From: Marinomonas spartinae
GTDB taxonomy: Bacteria; Pseudomonadota; Gammaproteobacteria; Pseudomonadales; Marinomonadaceae
Reading direction: 5' to 3'
Length of the DNA stretch: 64,000 bases
Assembly (NCBI RefSeq): GCF_016461715.1
Contig: NZ_JAEMUI010000016.1
Span: 54,468 to 118,467 of the forward strand
Below the pieces are notes generated by a model. The model saw only the letters and a program-made list of their open reading frames with translations. It searched no databases and had not been told where the DNA came from. Position 1 is the stretch's first letter, and each line of letters starts with the position of its first letter. Shown here piece by piece: positions 54,356 through 63,952 of the stretch. Position numbers and translations under genes: made by a program.

Positions 54356-54462
54356 TGCTTCTTTCAATGGAAAGAAAATAAATCAGTCGAATTTAATTGT
54401 TTTTTATATAGCTTTAAAAGTAGTGTTTGACTAATAGAAATTACTTAAATGAGGGCGTTTAT

Positions 54463-55098
54463 ATGTCAGTTTTAAAAGTACTAACTGAAAATGCAACAGC
54501 GCATGCTAAAGGATTTGTTGCGGAGCAGGTAGTCACTTATTCACTTGCACAAGAGTATAAAAAACAAGGGTATTTATTCTGTTTACGGCTTATAAATCAT
54601 ACAAACGAGAAAACAAATCGTGATGCAGATGATGCGGAACTATATAGTATGATGAGTAATTTATCCGGAGGTTCTGGTTTATCTGTAATGCCGCTATTTA
54701 AAGTTCCCGCAGTGATAGAAGATAGGTCAGGCACATGGGGTGATATTAGAGCCGCAATAAATGAACTGAGAAGATCTGGATTTCCTAAGAATATCACTGT
54801 GTGGCTAGATGAAAAAAGTGTTCAGGACTATCTTACACTTAATTCAAATAGTGACTCTGCAAAAGAACTTAGAGATAATTGGGTAAGGGCTTTGAACGAA
54901 GCTGGTTATTCTGTTGGCTATTATTTTGGAAACATGGAAGGTTACGCTTGCCCTCCGACTAATATTGGTAAAAACACTGTTTTAGAAGCCGTTGATTGTG
55001 GTTCATCTTCAAGTAGCAGTACAATGAAAACCATATCTATTGGTGACAATGCTGGATCGTGCAAAATCCGCTGGGCCTTCTTGCCTGCAGGGCAGTAA
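54463..55098 (+). CDS. Orphan protein of unknown function
   Basis: The 211-residue protein starts at ATG 54463, with GAGGG seven bases upstream. It has no signal peptide or membrane segment. Visible segments are GTWGDIRAAINELRRSGFPKNITVWLDE, then ELRDNWVRALNEAGYSVGYYFGN, a Ser run (GSSSSSS), and a C-terminal stretch ending IRWAFLPAGQ. The middle recalls the beta/alpha pattern of GH25-like (DUF1906) glycoside-hydrolase-like domains, where an acidic residue follows a strand and a later helix leads to GYxxGxY; this is only a hypothesis. It looks more AT-rich than its neighbours and has no operon partner, suggesting acquisition. Confidence 0.7.
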   Translation: MSVLKVLTENATAHAKGFVAEQVVTYSLAQEYKKQGYLFCLRLINHTNEKTNRDADDAELYSMMSNLSGGSGLSVMPLFKVPAVIEDRSGTWGDIRAAINELRRSGFPKNITVWLDEKSVQDYLTLNSNSDSAKELRDNWVRALNEAGYSVGYYFGNMEGYACPPTNIGKNTVLEAVDCGSSSSSSTMKTISIGDNAGSCKIRWAFLPAGQ

Positions 55099-55259
55099 AT
55101 TAGTCAACTCTGAATAAAAGGTATCGCAATCTGCACAGATGTTACACGACAGCTTTGTATGTTGCAGGAAGTCATCATAACAATGGGCTCTTTGTTTAGG
55201 CTATACTCGTAATAGCGGGCAAAGAATCCTCTTTCTATCCCCTAGATTTTTCAACCTAA

Positions 55260-55284
55260 AAAAGGCGACATCGAGCCGCCTTTT
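55260..55284. terminator. Terminator of luxS
   Basis: A stem AAAAGGCG/CGCCTTTT with a 9-nt loop has A/T runs on both sides. It lies about 25 bp past the luxS stop on the minus strand and could also end transcripts from the orphan gene. Confidence 0.88.
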
Positions 55285-55309
55285 ATTTGTGCATACATAG
55301 CAACAGATC

Positions 55310-55822
55310 TTAGCTGTGTTCTTTTAAGAACTCTTCGCTCAGGTACAACTCTTCGTTGCTATTTACTTTTACATCACGGTCTAGAATCATCTTCGCAATG
55401 TCTTGCGCTTCTTCTAAAGAGTGCATTTCATAAGTGCCACATTGGTATTCGTTAAGCTCTGGAATGTCTCCTTTGCTTTTTACTTTCAATACGTCTCCCA
55501 TGGCGGCTTTCCAAGACGCTGCGACTTCTTCTTCAGAGGGAGTACCAATAAGGCTCATGTAGAAGCCAGTTCGGCAACCCATTGGTGAAATATCGATGAT
55601 TTCAACACTATTGCTATTTAGGTGTTCGCGCATGAAACCAGCAAACAAATGTTCTAGTGTGTGAATGCCTTTTTCAGAAAGGATTTCTTCGTTTGGTACG
55701 CAAAAACGTAAGTCGAAGACGGTGATATCATCGCCTTTTGGTGTCGACATGGATTTTGCAACTCGAACGGCTGGGGCATGCATACGTGTATGGTCTACGC
55801 GAAAACTGTCTAATAGTGGCAT
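55310..55822 (-). CDS. luxS: S-ribosylhomocysteine lyase
   Basis: The 170-residue protein has the metal-binding HTLEH (H54, H58), the catalytic cysteine C83 in [10 protein letters not shown], and a third ligand Cys in YQCGTY. It splits S-ribosylhomocysteine into homocysteine and the autoinducer-2 precursor DPD in the activated methyl cycle. It is monocistronic with its own terminator. The presence of luxS is common in gammaproteobacteria such as Vibrio and Marinomonas. Confidence 0.98.
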   Translation of the reverse strand: MPLLDSFRVDHTRMHAPAVRVAKSMSTPKGDDITVFDLRFCVPNEEILSEKGIHTLEHLFAGFMREHLNSNSVEIIDISPMGCRTGFYMSLIGTPSEEEVAASWKAAMGDVLKVKSKGDIPELNEYQCGTYEMHSLEEAQDIAKMILDRDVKVNSNEELYLSEEFLKEHS

Positions 55823-55887
55823 ATTACTCTCCTGCTAATAGGGTCATGTCCTTAGACATGTCTGGTAAATGTTCTACTTAATAGGGA

Positions 55888-57162
55888 TTATTGTACATGA
55901 ATTTTTGGGGCATGAATGCGTCTTTTTCTGTCTTTGTAGTGCTCAAACAGTATGGCGAATAAGAAGGCGCCGAGCGCAAAGAGCAGGTTCGTCCCCATGA
56001 AGGAAGCGATCAACAGACAGGAAACGCAAGCCAAGACGGCAAAGAGTCGGTATTTGCCTTTTAATAGATGTAATCCCGTGATCGAGGTCAGACCATAAAT
56101 CAAAATAAATGCACCATTGGTCATCTCTATTAACATACTCATAGCGCCATCGGTATAATGAAAGGTAAGCAAGGAAAGTAAGCTTACCAAGCTAACAAGG
56201 ATGACCGCCCGAGTGGGGGAGCCTTTTTTCGATAAGGGGGCAAAGGTTGAGGGAAGGGCTCCTTTTGCTGCCAGAGTCTGAACCATTCGAGCAAATCCGA
56301 TCAGATACATACCGACATTTGTAAAGGCGATGATAAAGGCTGCGCCAGCAAAGAAGCGCTTACTGTTTTCACCAAATAGATGGCCAACTAATAAGGCGAG
56401 CGATTGACTGTTAGTAAGGTCATCGCCATAGGTGTGATGATAGCTGACTAATAATACGACGATGAGATATAGAAGCACTACAATGGCCATACCACCAAAT
56501 AGAGCGATCGGAAAATCCCGCGCAGGGTTTTTAAATTCTGCTCCTAAGTGAGCCATGACTTCTAAACCAAGAAAACACCAGAATATGCTACCAATGGATA
56601 ATAGCGTTGTTTTCCAACTTACCCAATCATGGGGTGTTTCTATAGAGGCCGTGGCTGCGCTTAAGTTGCCTTTCCAAGCAAGGCTAATAACGCAGAGAAT
56701 TAACATGACGACAATGTAGACTTGTGCTTTAGAAGAGTTCTCAGCTCCTGCCAAGGCATACAGTGTCATAATAAGTAAGGTCGCGATGCTTAGAGCAAAA
56801 ATGTAGTGTTCGTCTAAGTTGAGTGCTACGGCAAGATACGCCGCTGCAATTTTGATTGCTACGGTTGGACCAACTAATAAAATGCTGAGAAATAGCCAAC
56901 CTACAGCTCGCTCTGCTGTTTCTCCAAACTGTTTACCAATATAATGCGATGCGCCTCCGGCGGAGGGGAATCGGCTACCGAGAAACGCAAAGACAAACGC
57001 AATGGGAAGAGAAATACATGCGGTTATTAGCCAGGCATAGAAGGAAAAAGCCCCTGACTGAGTAACTGATAAAGCAGGTAATAGCATGAGTCCAGTTCCG
57101 ACAAACGTCGTGACAGTCATTGCCATGCCTTGAATCGGCCCTAAGGTTTTCTGGTATTTCAT
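55888..57162 (-). CDS. yjeH: APC-family amino-acid exporter (YjeH-like)
   Basis: The 424-residue protein has twelve membrane helices. GPIQGMAMTVTTFVGTGLMLLPALS in helix 1 and PSAGGASHYIGKQFG match YjeH, the E. coli exporter of methionine and branched-chain amino acids. The start is ATG 57162 with AGGA eight bases before; the upstream TTG/ATG codons add a non-conserved tail. It is divergent from an Lrp-type regulator, which would be expected to control it in response to amino acids. Confidence 0.88.
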   Translation of the reverse strand: MKYQKTLGPIQGMAMTVTTFVGTGLMLLPALSVTQSGAFSFYAWLITACISLPIAFVFAFLGSRFPSAGGASHYIGKQFGETAERAVGWLFLSILLVGPTVAIKIAAAYLAVALNLDEHYIFALSIATLLIMTLYALAGAENSSKAQVYIVVMLILCVISLAWKGNLSAATASIETPHDWVSWKTTLLSIGSIFWCFLGLEVMAHLGAEFKNPARDFPIALFGGMAIVVLLYLIVVLLVSYHHTYGDDLTNSQSLALLVGHLFGENSKRFFAGAAFIIAFTNVGMYLIGFARMVQTLAAKGALPSTFAPLSKKGSPTRAVILVSLVSLLSLLTFHYTDGAMSMLIEMTNGAFILIYGLTSITGLHLLKGKYRLFAVLACVSCLLIASFMGTNLLFALGAFLFAILFEHYKDRKRRIHAPKIHVQ

Positions 57163-57247
57163 GGGATTATCCTGATAATCAAGGTGAACATGAATGAATA
57201 AGAGCATCATAGGGGAATGAGTGTGATAGTTGACCTTGCAAACAGAG

Positions 57248-57257
57248 GGGATATCCC
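57248..57257. promoter_or_regulatory. Palindrome in the YjeH/Lrp divergent promoter
   Basis: A perfect 10-bp palindrome GGGATATCCC lies in the middle of the 179-bp divergent region. A weaker dyad CCGT/ACGG lies just beside it at 57256-57270. A regulator site, perhaps for the adjacent Lrp-type protein, is an inference from position. Confidence 0.4.
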
Positions 57258-57341
57258 GTCATTTTCACGGAATGGCGCTCATATTGCGGGTTACGGAAAG
57301 ATTACCGATATGAGTGTTGAACATATAAAGAGTTGTAATAT

Positions 57342-57773
57342 ATGCAATTAGATAAATACGATCAAAAGTTAATTGCTCTGTTAGTTGATGATGCAAGACG
57401 TTCTGTTACTGAATTAAGTAAACAAATCAATTTGTCTCGTTCGGCGGTTGCGGATCGAATTAGACGTTTAGAGGAAAATGGCATGATTACGGGGTATCAT
57501 GCGCATATTAAAGCAGACTCTAGCCAAACTGTTACTGCTTATTTGGCACTGACCTTTCGTCCTCTATCATGCCAGCTTGTTCAGCCGTATATTGATAGGG
57601 TGCCTGAAATAAAGCTAGCACATTCTATTAGTGGGGATATAGATCTTATTCTATTAGTAGAAGCAGCAACTATGAGCCGTCTTCATGATATTCGTAGTGA
57701 TATTGATTCTTGGCCGAATATCCATAAAGTAGTGACGCATATGTGTCTAGCAAAACGATTAGATCGTTATTAG
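57342..57773 (+). CDS. Lrp/AsnC-family regulator
   Basis: The 143-residue protein has the helix-turn-helix RSVTELSKQINLSRSAVADRIRRLEENGMITGY and a C-terminal RAM domain (SISGDIDLILLVEAATMSRL). It lies divergent from a YjeH-like exporter, the usual layout for local control of amino-acid efflux. It differs clearly from the Lrp-type protein at 51157, which shares the family but not close identity. Confidence 0.93.
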   Translation: MQLDKYDQKLIALLVDDARRSVTELSKQINLSRSAVADRIRRLEENGMITGYHAHIKADSSQTVTAYLALTFRPLSCQLVQPYIDRVPEIKLAHSISGDIDLILLVEAATMSRLHDIRSDIDSWPNIHKVVTHMCLAKRLDRY

Positions 57774-57837
57774 ATCTGTATCATTATAAAGTGTGCTAGT
57801 CTGTCATTTGTAATATCTTCCTGAGTGAGGTGAGGCT

Positions 57838-59577
57838 CTGACTCCGTTAAATCTAAAGGATAAATGGTTCAAAAACATTAAGGGCAATGAAGATTTACTT
57901 TTGTTGTCTTGGCTAGGGGCTGTGTGTGGCATCTTAAGTGGCCTACTGATGGTGCTGCTTTATTGGCTTGTTCAATGGCCTGCGGAACATTTTATGTTTG
58001 GTGGCGGAGATGGTTTTGCGGCATTGACTGATTGGCAGCGAGCTTTATTACCCATTATCTCCTGCTTTTTATTGGTTGTATTTTTCATTTGGCTGCCTGC
58101 TAAATATCACAAGCTAGGCATTCCGTATGTCATTGAACGTTTGAATTATCATCAGGGAGTATTGCCCGTGGTGAATGGCGTTGTGCAATTTTTCTCAGTT
58201 GCCATTGCTTTAGCGGGTGGATTATCCATCGGTAAAGAAGGTCCAGCTGTTCATATAGGAGCAACCTTTGGTAGTTTGCTAGCCCAACGTAATCGATTAC
58301 CCCAATTTGGTGTTGAAACCTTATTGGCTTGTGGTGTTTCTGGTGCAATAGCGGCGTCCTTTCAAACCCCTTTAGGGGGTGTTTTATTTGCCTTTGAAGT
58401 TATTTTTTTAGAATACCGCGTGCAATATGTGCTGCCTGTTTTACTTTCCTCCGTGGCGGGGATGTTGGTCAGTCAATACTTTTTAGGGGCACTAAGTGTT
58501 TTTCGAGTCAATAACTTTTCTGCCACCTTACTAAATCTAGATCTCTTACTGGCATGTTTAACGTTGGTACTCTCCATCGTTGTTTTAGCATTGCTTTTTA
58601 ATCGAGTGCAAAAAATACTATGGCCTTTAAGTCGGTTACCTATCTGGACACGATTTTCTCTAGTGGCGATGGTTACATCTTTGGCTGCTTATTACTTACC
58701 TGATATTTTGGGGGGAGGGTATGATCCTCTGGTTAAGGTCTTGTCAGGTGAAACCTTGATGTATTCCTTGTTGGTTTTCTTAGTAGCGAAAACACTGCTC
58801 ACGTCTTTTACCATTGGATTAGGCATTCCTGGTGGCATGATTGGACCGACGTTAATTATTGGGGGCGTAGCGGGGGTTCAAGTGGCCTTCGTCTTTGGTG
58901 AGGGGATGGGTATTCATCATGAGTTAGCTTTGTTTGCCTTGTTGGGGATGGCAGGCATGATGGCGGCTTGTTTCCAAGCCCCTTTAACGGCACTGATTAC
59001 CGTGGTGGAAATGACCCACTCTTCTGAGGCGATTGTGCCTGCTTTATTCGTGATTGTATTAGCCTGCTTAATCATGAGATTGATCTTTCAAGAAGAGTCG
59101 GTATTTGTGTCGCGGCTGCATTTTGCAGGCTTGTCCCACACATTAAATCCGTTTAAGCACCATCTTATGTTACACAGTGTTCAGCCTGTGTCAGAGGAGG
59201 TGGTTGTATTACCTGCTTATGCTTCCCCAGAAGAAGTAAAAGATTTAGGGGCAAGTACCCTAGACTTCGCGGCTTTTAGAGTGGATGATAATTGGCGTAT
59301 CGCCAGACGCGCTCATATGTTAGAAGCTCTTGAAGCCTTGAATCAGGGGCCCCAGCCTTGGCTTGTTGCAGATGGTGATCATATACTGATGAACCTTCTT
59401 GAAGCGGTTGAGTCTACCTCTATCGATGAAATTGAGGATCCCGACTCGTTGGCCTCTGTTGCGGATTGGTTTCATCAAACACAAGCGTCTGATGTCTTGG
59501 TGGTATTTTCTAAATCTCACCAAGTCAGTGTCATTTCTCGTCGGACGATGGATCAGTTTTTATTTAAGGATCGTTAG
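57838..59577 (+). CDS. ClC-family chloride transporter
   Basis: The 579-residue protein has the ClC core of about 18 helices. GKEGPAVHIGA contains the gating glutamate, so it is probably an H+/Cl- antiporter, and GIPGGMIGPTLIIGG is the second filter loop. The GSGIP-type loop appears as LGIPYVIERL. A C-terminal cytoplasmic region (about 445-575) resembles degenerate CBS repeats. The reading frame opens at 57829 with no ATG, GTG or TTG until 57901, which would cut into a conserved segment (NEDLLLLSW). CTG 57838 sits seven bases after GAGG of a perfect GAGGTGA, so I choose it. It ends one base before hemJ. Confidence 0.88.
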   Translation: MTPLNLKDKWFKNIKGNEDLLLLSWLGAVCGILSGLLMVLLYWLVQWPAEHFMFGGGDGFAALTDWQRALLPIISCFLLVVFFIWLPAKYHKLGIPYVIERLNYHQGVLPVVNGVVQFFSVAIALAGGLSIGKEGPAVHIGATFGSLLAQRNRLPQFGVETLLACGVSGAIAASFQTPLGGVLFAFEVIFLEYRVQYVLPVLLSSVAGMLVSQYFLGALSVFRVNNFSATLLNLDLLLACLTLVLSIVVLALLFNRVQKILWPLSRLPIWTRFSLVAMVTSLAAYYLPDILGGGYDPLVKVLSGETLMYSLLVFLVAKTLLTSFTIGLGIPGGMIGPTLIIGGVAGVQVAFVFGEGMGIHHELALFALLGMAGMMAACFQAPLTALITVVEMTHSSEAIVPALFVIVLACLIMRLIFQEESVFVSRLHFAGLSHTLNPFKHHLMLHSVQPVSEEVVVLPAYASPEEVKDLGASTLDFAAFRVDDNWRIARRAHMLEALEALNQGPQPWLVADGDHILMNLLEAVESTSIDEIEDPDSLASVADWFHQTQASDVLVVFSKSHQVSVISRRTMDQFLFKDR

Positions 59578-59578
59578 G

Positions 59579-60001
59579 ATGTTGTGGGTTAAAGCGTTTC
59601 ATATTATTTCTTTAGTGTGCTGGTTTGCAGCACTGTTTTATTTACCTCGTTTATTTGTCTATCACGCAAACAGTACAGACGCTGAAAGTATTGCTCGCTT
59701 CAAAATAATGGAGCGTAAGTTATACCGAGGCATTATGACGCCATCAGCGATTGCGACCATTGTGTTTGGTGTATGGCTGGTATCATACAATCCCTCTTAC
59801 TATATGCACGCTGGTTGGTTTCATGCCAAGCTTGCGTTAGTGTTGATATTGTTAGGTTATCATCATGCTTGTGGTCGGTTACTGAAAAAGTTTGCAGAAG
59901 ACCGTAATACTCGAAGTCATGTCTTTTATCGTTGGTTTAACGAGCTGCCTGTTATTTTGTTAATTGCTATTGTTATATTAGTGGTTGTTAAGCCGTTTTA
60001 A
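59579..60001 (+). CDS. hemJ: Protoporphyrinogen oxidase HemJ
   Basis: The 140-residue membrane protein has VKAFHIISLVCWFAALFYLPRLFVYHA at the N-terminus, KIMERKLYR, and HAGWFHAKLALVL with further His residues, then RWFNELP, all HemJ signatures. HemJ oxidises protoporphyrinogen IX in the inner membrane. It begins one base after the ClC stop, with AAGGA eight bases before, and lies just before hemL, so a haem-synthesis cluster is clear. Confidence 0.93.
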   Translation: MLWVKAFHIISLVCWFAALFYLPRLFVYHANSTDAESIARFKIMERKLYRGIMTPSAIATIVFGVWLVSYNPSYYMHAGWFHAKLALVLILLGYHHACGRLLKKFAEDRNTRSHVFYRWFNELPVILLIAIVILVVVKPF

Positions 60002-60066
60002 GTTAAGTTGGTGCGTGACTTTGCATTAACCTATTACTGTATTTAAATTGATAAATTAGAGGAATT

Positions 60067-61350
60067 ATGAGTCGATCAGAAGATTTATACGCACGCGCCC
60101 AACACCGTATTCCTGGTGGCGTCAATTCACCAGTACGAGCTTTTAACGGTGTTGGTGGAACCCCTTTGTTTTTTCAAAAAGGGCAGGGCGCTTATCTTTA
60201 TGATGAAGATAAAAAACGCTATATCGACTATGTTGGTTCTTGGGGACCAATGATTTTGGGACATTCACATCCAGATGTTTTGTCGGCTGTTCGCGAACAA
60301 ATTGAAGACGGTTTGAGTTTCGGTGCCCCAACCGAAGTAGAAATCTCTATGGCAGAAAAAGTCTGTGAGCTTGTACCCTCTATGGATATGGTTCGTATGG
60401 TGAACTCGGGGACAGAAGCCACCATGAGTGCAATCCGCTTGGCGCGTGGCTACACCGGGCGAGATAAAATTGTGAAATTCGAGGGATGCTATCATGGTCA
60501 CTCTGACTCGTTGTTAGTGAAAGCTGGGTCTGGTGCGTTGACGCTTGGCGTGCCGAATTCGCCAGGAGTACCAGCAGATCTTGCTCAGCATACTGTTACC
60601 CTGCAATACAATGATAGCCAAGAAGTTAAAGAATGTTTTGCTGATATTGGCGAGCAAATTGCTTGTATTATTGTTGAGCCAGTGGCTGGCAATATGAACT
60701 GTGTTCCTCCTGTTGAGGGGTTCTTAGAAACATTACGTCAAGTTTGTGATGAGTCTGGCGCCGTATTGATTTTTGATGAGGTGATGACAGGTTTTCGAGT
60801 GGCCTTGGGCGGCGCCCAGGAGCGCTTTGGTGTTGTCCCTGATTTAACAACCTTAGGTAAAGTTATCGGCGCTGGCATGCCGGTTGGTGCGTTTGGTGGT
60901 AAACGTACCATTATGGAACATATTTCGCCTTTGGGGCCTGTGTATCAGGCGGGTACCTTATCAGGTAACCCTGTTGCTATGGTGGCAGGGTTGACGGTAT
61001 TGAACAAAATTAGCGAGCCGGGTTTCCATGCACAGTTAGAGGAAAAAGCACATAGATTAGTGACCGGCTTAAAGCGGGTGGCTGATGAGCAAGGTGTGCC
61101 ATTTTGTGTGGTGAACGAAGGTGGCATGTTCGGCTTTTTCTTTACCAAGGCTGATAAAGTGACGAGCTTTGCAGAAGTTCAGCAGTGTGATATTGAGCGT
61201 TTTAAAAAGTTCTTTCATTTTATGCTGGAAGAAGGGGTGTACTTTGCTCCCGCTGCCTTTGAGGCTGGTTTTATCTCGCAGGCCCACACAAATGAAGATA
61301 TTGATTATACAATCGAAGCGGCTAAACGTTCTTTTGCTAAGTTAATTTAA
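60067..61350 (+). CDS. hemL: Glutamate-1-semialdehyde 2,1-aminomutase
   Basis: The 427-residue PLP enzyme has the N-terminal [50 protein letters not shown], and the PLP lysine in [18 protein letters not shown]. It converts glutamate-1-semialdehyde to 5-aminolevulinate in the C5 haem pathway. It lies after hemJ and its TAA overlaps the ATG of pssA (TAATG). Confidence 0.98.
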   Translation: MSRSEDLYARAQHRIPGGVNSPVRAFNGVGGTPLFFQKGQGAYLYDEDKKRYIDYVGSWGPMILGHSHPDVLSAVREQIEDGLSFGAPTEVEISMAEKVCELVPSMDMVRMVNSGTEATMSAIRLARGYTGRDKIVKFEGCYHGHSDSLLVKAGSGALTLGVPNSPGVPADLAQHTVTLQYNDSQEVKECFADIGEQIACIIVEPVAGNMNCVPPVEGFLETLRQVCDESGAVLIFDEVMTGFRVALGGAQERFGVVPDLTTLGKVIGAGMPVGAFGGKRTIMEHISPLGPVYQAGTLSGNPVAMVAGLTVLNKISEPGFHAQLEEKAHRLVTGLKRVADEQGVPFCVVNEGGMFGFFFTKADKVTSFAEVQQCDIERFKKFFHFMLEEGVYFAPAAFEAGFISQAHTNEDIDYTIEAAKRSFAKLI

Positions 61351-62159
61351 TGAAGAAATCCCTCGAAAAGGTATTTGAAATGTCGGTAGACGAAACAGAA
61401 AAGCGTTCATTACATGATTCATCAGACGAACTGGATAGTGAAGACAGTGTTGAGTTGAAGCAGCCTCATAAAGGGGTGTATTTGTTACCTAATCTGTTTA
61501 CAACAGCGGCACTTTTTTCAGGTTTCTATTCCATTATCGCGGCAATGAATGGGAATTTTACCCATGCGGCTGTTGCCATCTTTATTTCAATGGTATTTGA
61601 CGGTTTAGATGGCAGAGTGGCCCGCATGACAAGAACTCAGAGTGCCTTCGGTGCTCAGTATGATTCTCTTGCTGACATGGTGTCTTTTGGATTGGCGCCC
61701 GCGTTGGTCGCCTTTACTTGGGCGTTAGCGCCTTTGGGAAAAGTTGGCTGGATCGCTGCCTTTATATATGCTGTTGGGGCAGCGCTGCGTTTGGCACGAT
61801 TCAATACGATGATTGGTTTGGAAGACAAACGTTATTTTACTGGGTTGCCTAGTCCTGCAGCTGCTGCCATTGTTGCGGGTGTGATCTGGGCGGCAAACGA
61901 TTCGGGAATAACGGGTGCGAGCCTAGCCGAAGTAATGGCATTGCTTGTGCCTATCGTCGGTTTGCTTATGGTGAGTAGCGTCAAATATCGTAGTTTTAAA
62001 GACCTTGATTTGAAGGGGCGAGTGCCTTTTGTCGTGCTGCTTATTGCAGTATTGGCTTTCGTTATCGCGGCTCTGGAACCTGCCATTGTCTTAATGGGCT
62101 TGTTCTGTCTTTATGGACTATGGGGGCTGATGGGCAGAGTCTCGGCAAAATTTCGTTAA
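61350..62159 (+). CDS. pssA: CDP-diacylglycerol-serine O-phosphatidyltransferase
   Basis: The 269-residue membrane protein has the CDP-alcohol phosphotransferase motif DGRVAR-X8-G-X3-D-X3-D (residues about 90-112). An acidic N-terminal tail precedes the membrane part. It makes phosphatidylserine, the precursor of phosphatidylethanolamine. The ATG overlaps the hemL stop by one base, so translation is coupled. This is the membrane-embedded PssA type found in Pseudomonas and Bacillus rather than the E. coli type. Confidence 0.94.
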   Translation: MKKSLEKVFEMSVDETEKRSLHDSSDELDSEDSVELKQPHKGVYLLPNLFTTAALFSGFYSIIAAMNGNFTHAAVAIFISMVFDGLDGRVARMTRTQSAFGAQYDSLADMVSFGLAPALVAFTWALAPLGKVGWIAAFIYAVGAALRLARFNTMIGLEDKRYFTGLPSPAAAAIVAGVIWAANDSGITGASLAEVMALLVPIVGLLMVSSVKYRSFKDLDLKGRVPFVVLLIAVLAFVIAALEPAIVLMGLFCLYGLWGLMGRVSAKFR

Positions 62160-62182
62160 CTTGATACTTAAAAATCAAGGTC

Positions 62183-62220
62183 AAGGCTCTCTTGCGGCAA
62201 TGTGAGAGGGCCTTTTTTTG
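62183..62220 (+). terminator. Rho-independent terminator after pssA
   Basis: A stem of AAGG...CTCTC with GAGAGGGCCTT (small bulge) and a 12-nt loop is followed by a run of seven T. It ends the ClC-hemJ-hemL-pssA transcript. Confidence 0.82.
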
Positions 62221-62281
62221 ATGTAGAGGAACTATCCTAATAATAAGCAGTCTATTTGTTGACTGAATAAAGGGTATCGAG

Positions 62282-63274
62282 ATGATTATCAAAAATAAAA
62301 AAGCGTCAGATTGTTTAGAATCTGAAGTGACAGATCTGCAAGTCTATCTCAATCGTCGTCAATTTATGCGGGCGTCTGGCGGTATTGCACTTGGGCTGGG
62401 GGCAAGCAATGTTTTTGCAGCACTGCAAAGTGGCAATCCGCTTAAGCCTCCCGCTGTGTTGGCAGATGCTTTTGGGAAAATTACTGAAACCTCCTTTGGG
62501 AAAAATGAGAAGGTTGCACCCTATGATGTAGCAACGACTTACAATAACTTTTACGAATTTGGCTATGGTAAAAGTGACCCATCAGAATACTCCTCACATT
62601 TTACAACACGTCCCTGGACCATGACAGTGGAAGGAGAAGCGGAAAACACGGGGGTATTCAACCTTGACGATATTATTAAAGAATCCGCGTTAGAAGAGCG
62701 TATCTATCGACATCGATGTGTTGAAGCTTGGTCGATGGTTATTCCATGGGTTGGTGTCTCTCTAGCGGATGTTTTAAAGCGATTTAAACCCACTTCAAAG
62801 GCAAAGTATGTTGCCTTTGAAACCATTTATGATCCTAAAGAAATGCCGGGTCAACAAGGTGGTGTGTCATTGGATTGGCCGTACCGTGAAGGACTACGAA
62901 TGGATGAAGCGATGAATCCATTGGCGATGTTTACCGTTGGTATGTATGGAAGTATTTTACCCAATCAGAATGGTGCGCCCGTGCGTTTGGTATTGCCTTG
63001 GAAATATGGATTTAAAAGCATTAAATCCATTGTGAAGATTCGCTTTGTTGAAACAATGCCACAGACGACGTGGAATATGTTAGCGCCAAGTGAGTATGGT
63101 TTTTATGCCAATGTTAATCCAAATGTAGATCACCCTCGTTGGTCACAAAAGCAAGAGCGTCGGTTGCCTGGTGGGGTGCTGTTCCCAAATGTAATTCCTA
63201 CAAGAATGTTTAATGGATACGAAGAAGAAGTGGCAAGCTTGTACAAGGGGATGGACTTAAGAAGGAACTACTAA
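62282..63274 (+). CDS. msrP: Protein-methionine-sulfoxide reductase, catalytic subunit
   Basis: The 330-residue protein has a Tat signal (RRQFMRAS, R25-R26) and the SUOX fold. C146 in RHRCVEAW is the molybdenum ligand. It reduces methionine sulfoxide in periplasmic proteins using electrons from MsrQ. The N-terminus is longer than usual before the RR motif. It depends on molybdenum cofactor, whose genes lie at 41555-44314. The gene is coupled to msrQ. Confidence 0.97.
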   Translation: MIIKNKKASDCLESEVTDLQVYLNRRQFMRASGGIALGLGASNVFAALQSGNPLKPPAVLADAFGKITETSFGKNEKVAPYDVATTYNNFYEFGYGKSDPSEYSSHFTTRPWTMTVEGEAENTGVFNLDDIIKESALEERIYRHRCVEAWSMVIPWVGVSLADVLKRFKPTSKAKYVAFETIYDPKEMPGQQGGVSLDWPYREGLRMDEAMNPLAMFTVGMYGSILPNQNGAPVRLVLPWKYGFKSIKSIVKIRFVETMPQTTWNMLAPSEYGFYANVNPNVDHPRWSQKQERRLPGGVLFPNVIPTRMFNGYEEEVASLYKGMDLRRNY

Positions 63275-63275
63275 C

Positions 63276-63881
63276 GTGTCAACATTTTGGGATAGAAGAG
63301 AAAAGCCTTATGTACTCATATTGTTCAGCCTCCCTTTTGTCTGGATGTTTGTGTCACTACTAATGGGCCAATATTTTCCTGATCCAGGGAAGTTATTGAT
63401 GAGGCTGAGTGGTATTTGGGCCTCTGTGTGTGTTGTTGCTGTTTTGTCTATGACTTGGATTGGTAAAATCAAACCATTTCGTTTTATCAATCGATACCGC
63501 CGTTTTATTGGCTTAGCGGCTTTTTTTTATGGGCTCCTTCATTTCATCATTTATCTGGTCTTGTTTGCTGGATTAAGTTGGACTTGGATCAGTTCAGACC
63601 TTGTTGAAAAGCCCTATATATATGTTGGTGTGATTGCATTGGTTATCATGGCTGTTCTTGCAATAACCAGTACAAAAAAAATGATGCGACGATTGGGGCG
63701 AACATGGAAGCCAATTCATCGCCTGATGTATCTTTCAGCGATCGCTGTTATTGCTCACTTATGGTGGCAAGTGAAAGACGACACATCATTGGCTATGTGG
63801 TTTTCTGTTTTTTTAGTACCGCTCCTTGTATGCAAAATACCGACTCTACCAACCTGGAAAAAGTATTTTAAAAAAACTTAG
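63276..63881 (+). CDS. msrQ: Haem-binding membrane subunit MsrQ
   Basis: The 201-residue protein starts at GTG 63276, one base after msrP stops. It has six membrane helices. GLAAFFYGLLHFIIYLVLF carries one haem-ligand His, and WKPIHRLMYLSAIAVIAHLWW carries two more. It takes electrons from the quinone pool or a flavin reductase and passes them to MsrP. The pair is complete. Confidence 0.97.
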   Translation: MSTFWDRREKPYVLILFSLPFVWMFVSLLMGQYFPDPGKLLMRLSGIWASVCVVAVLSMTWIGKIKPFRFINRYRRFIGLAAFFYGLLHFIIYLVLFAGLSWTWISSDLVEKPYIYVGVIALVIMAVLAITSTKKMMRRLGRTWKPIHRLMYLSAIAVIAHLWWQVKDDTSLAMWFSVFLVPLLVCKIPTLPTWKKYFKKT

Positions 63882-63952
63882 AAAAAATACTTGCCATAAG
63901 TTTTTCAGGATGTATCATACGCATCCACTGACATGAGCAACGCTTTACAACA

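Noticed and set aside
59399..59578. Upstream extension of hemJ
   Set aside because: It overlaps the ClC gene in another frame; the ATG at 59579 with AAGGA and the HemJ N-terminus fit.
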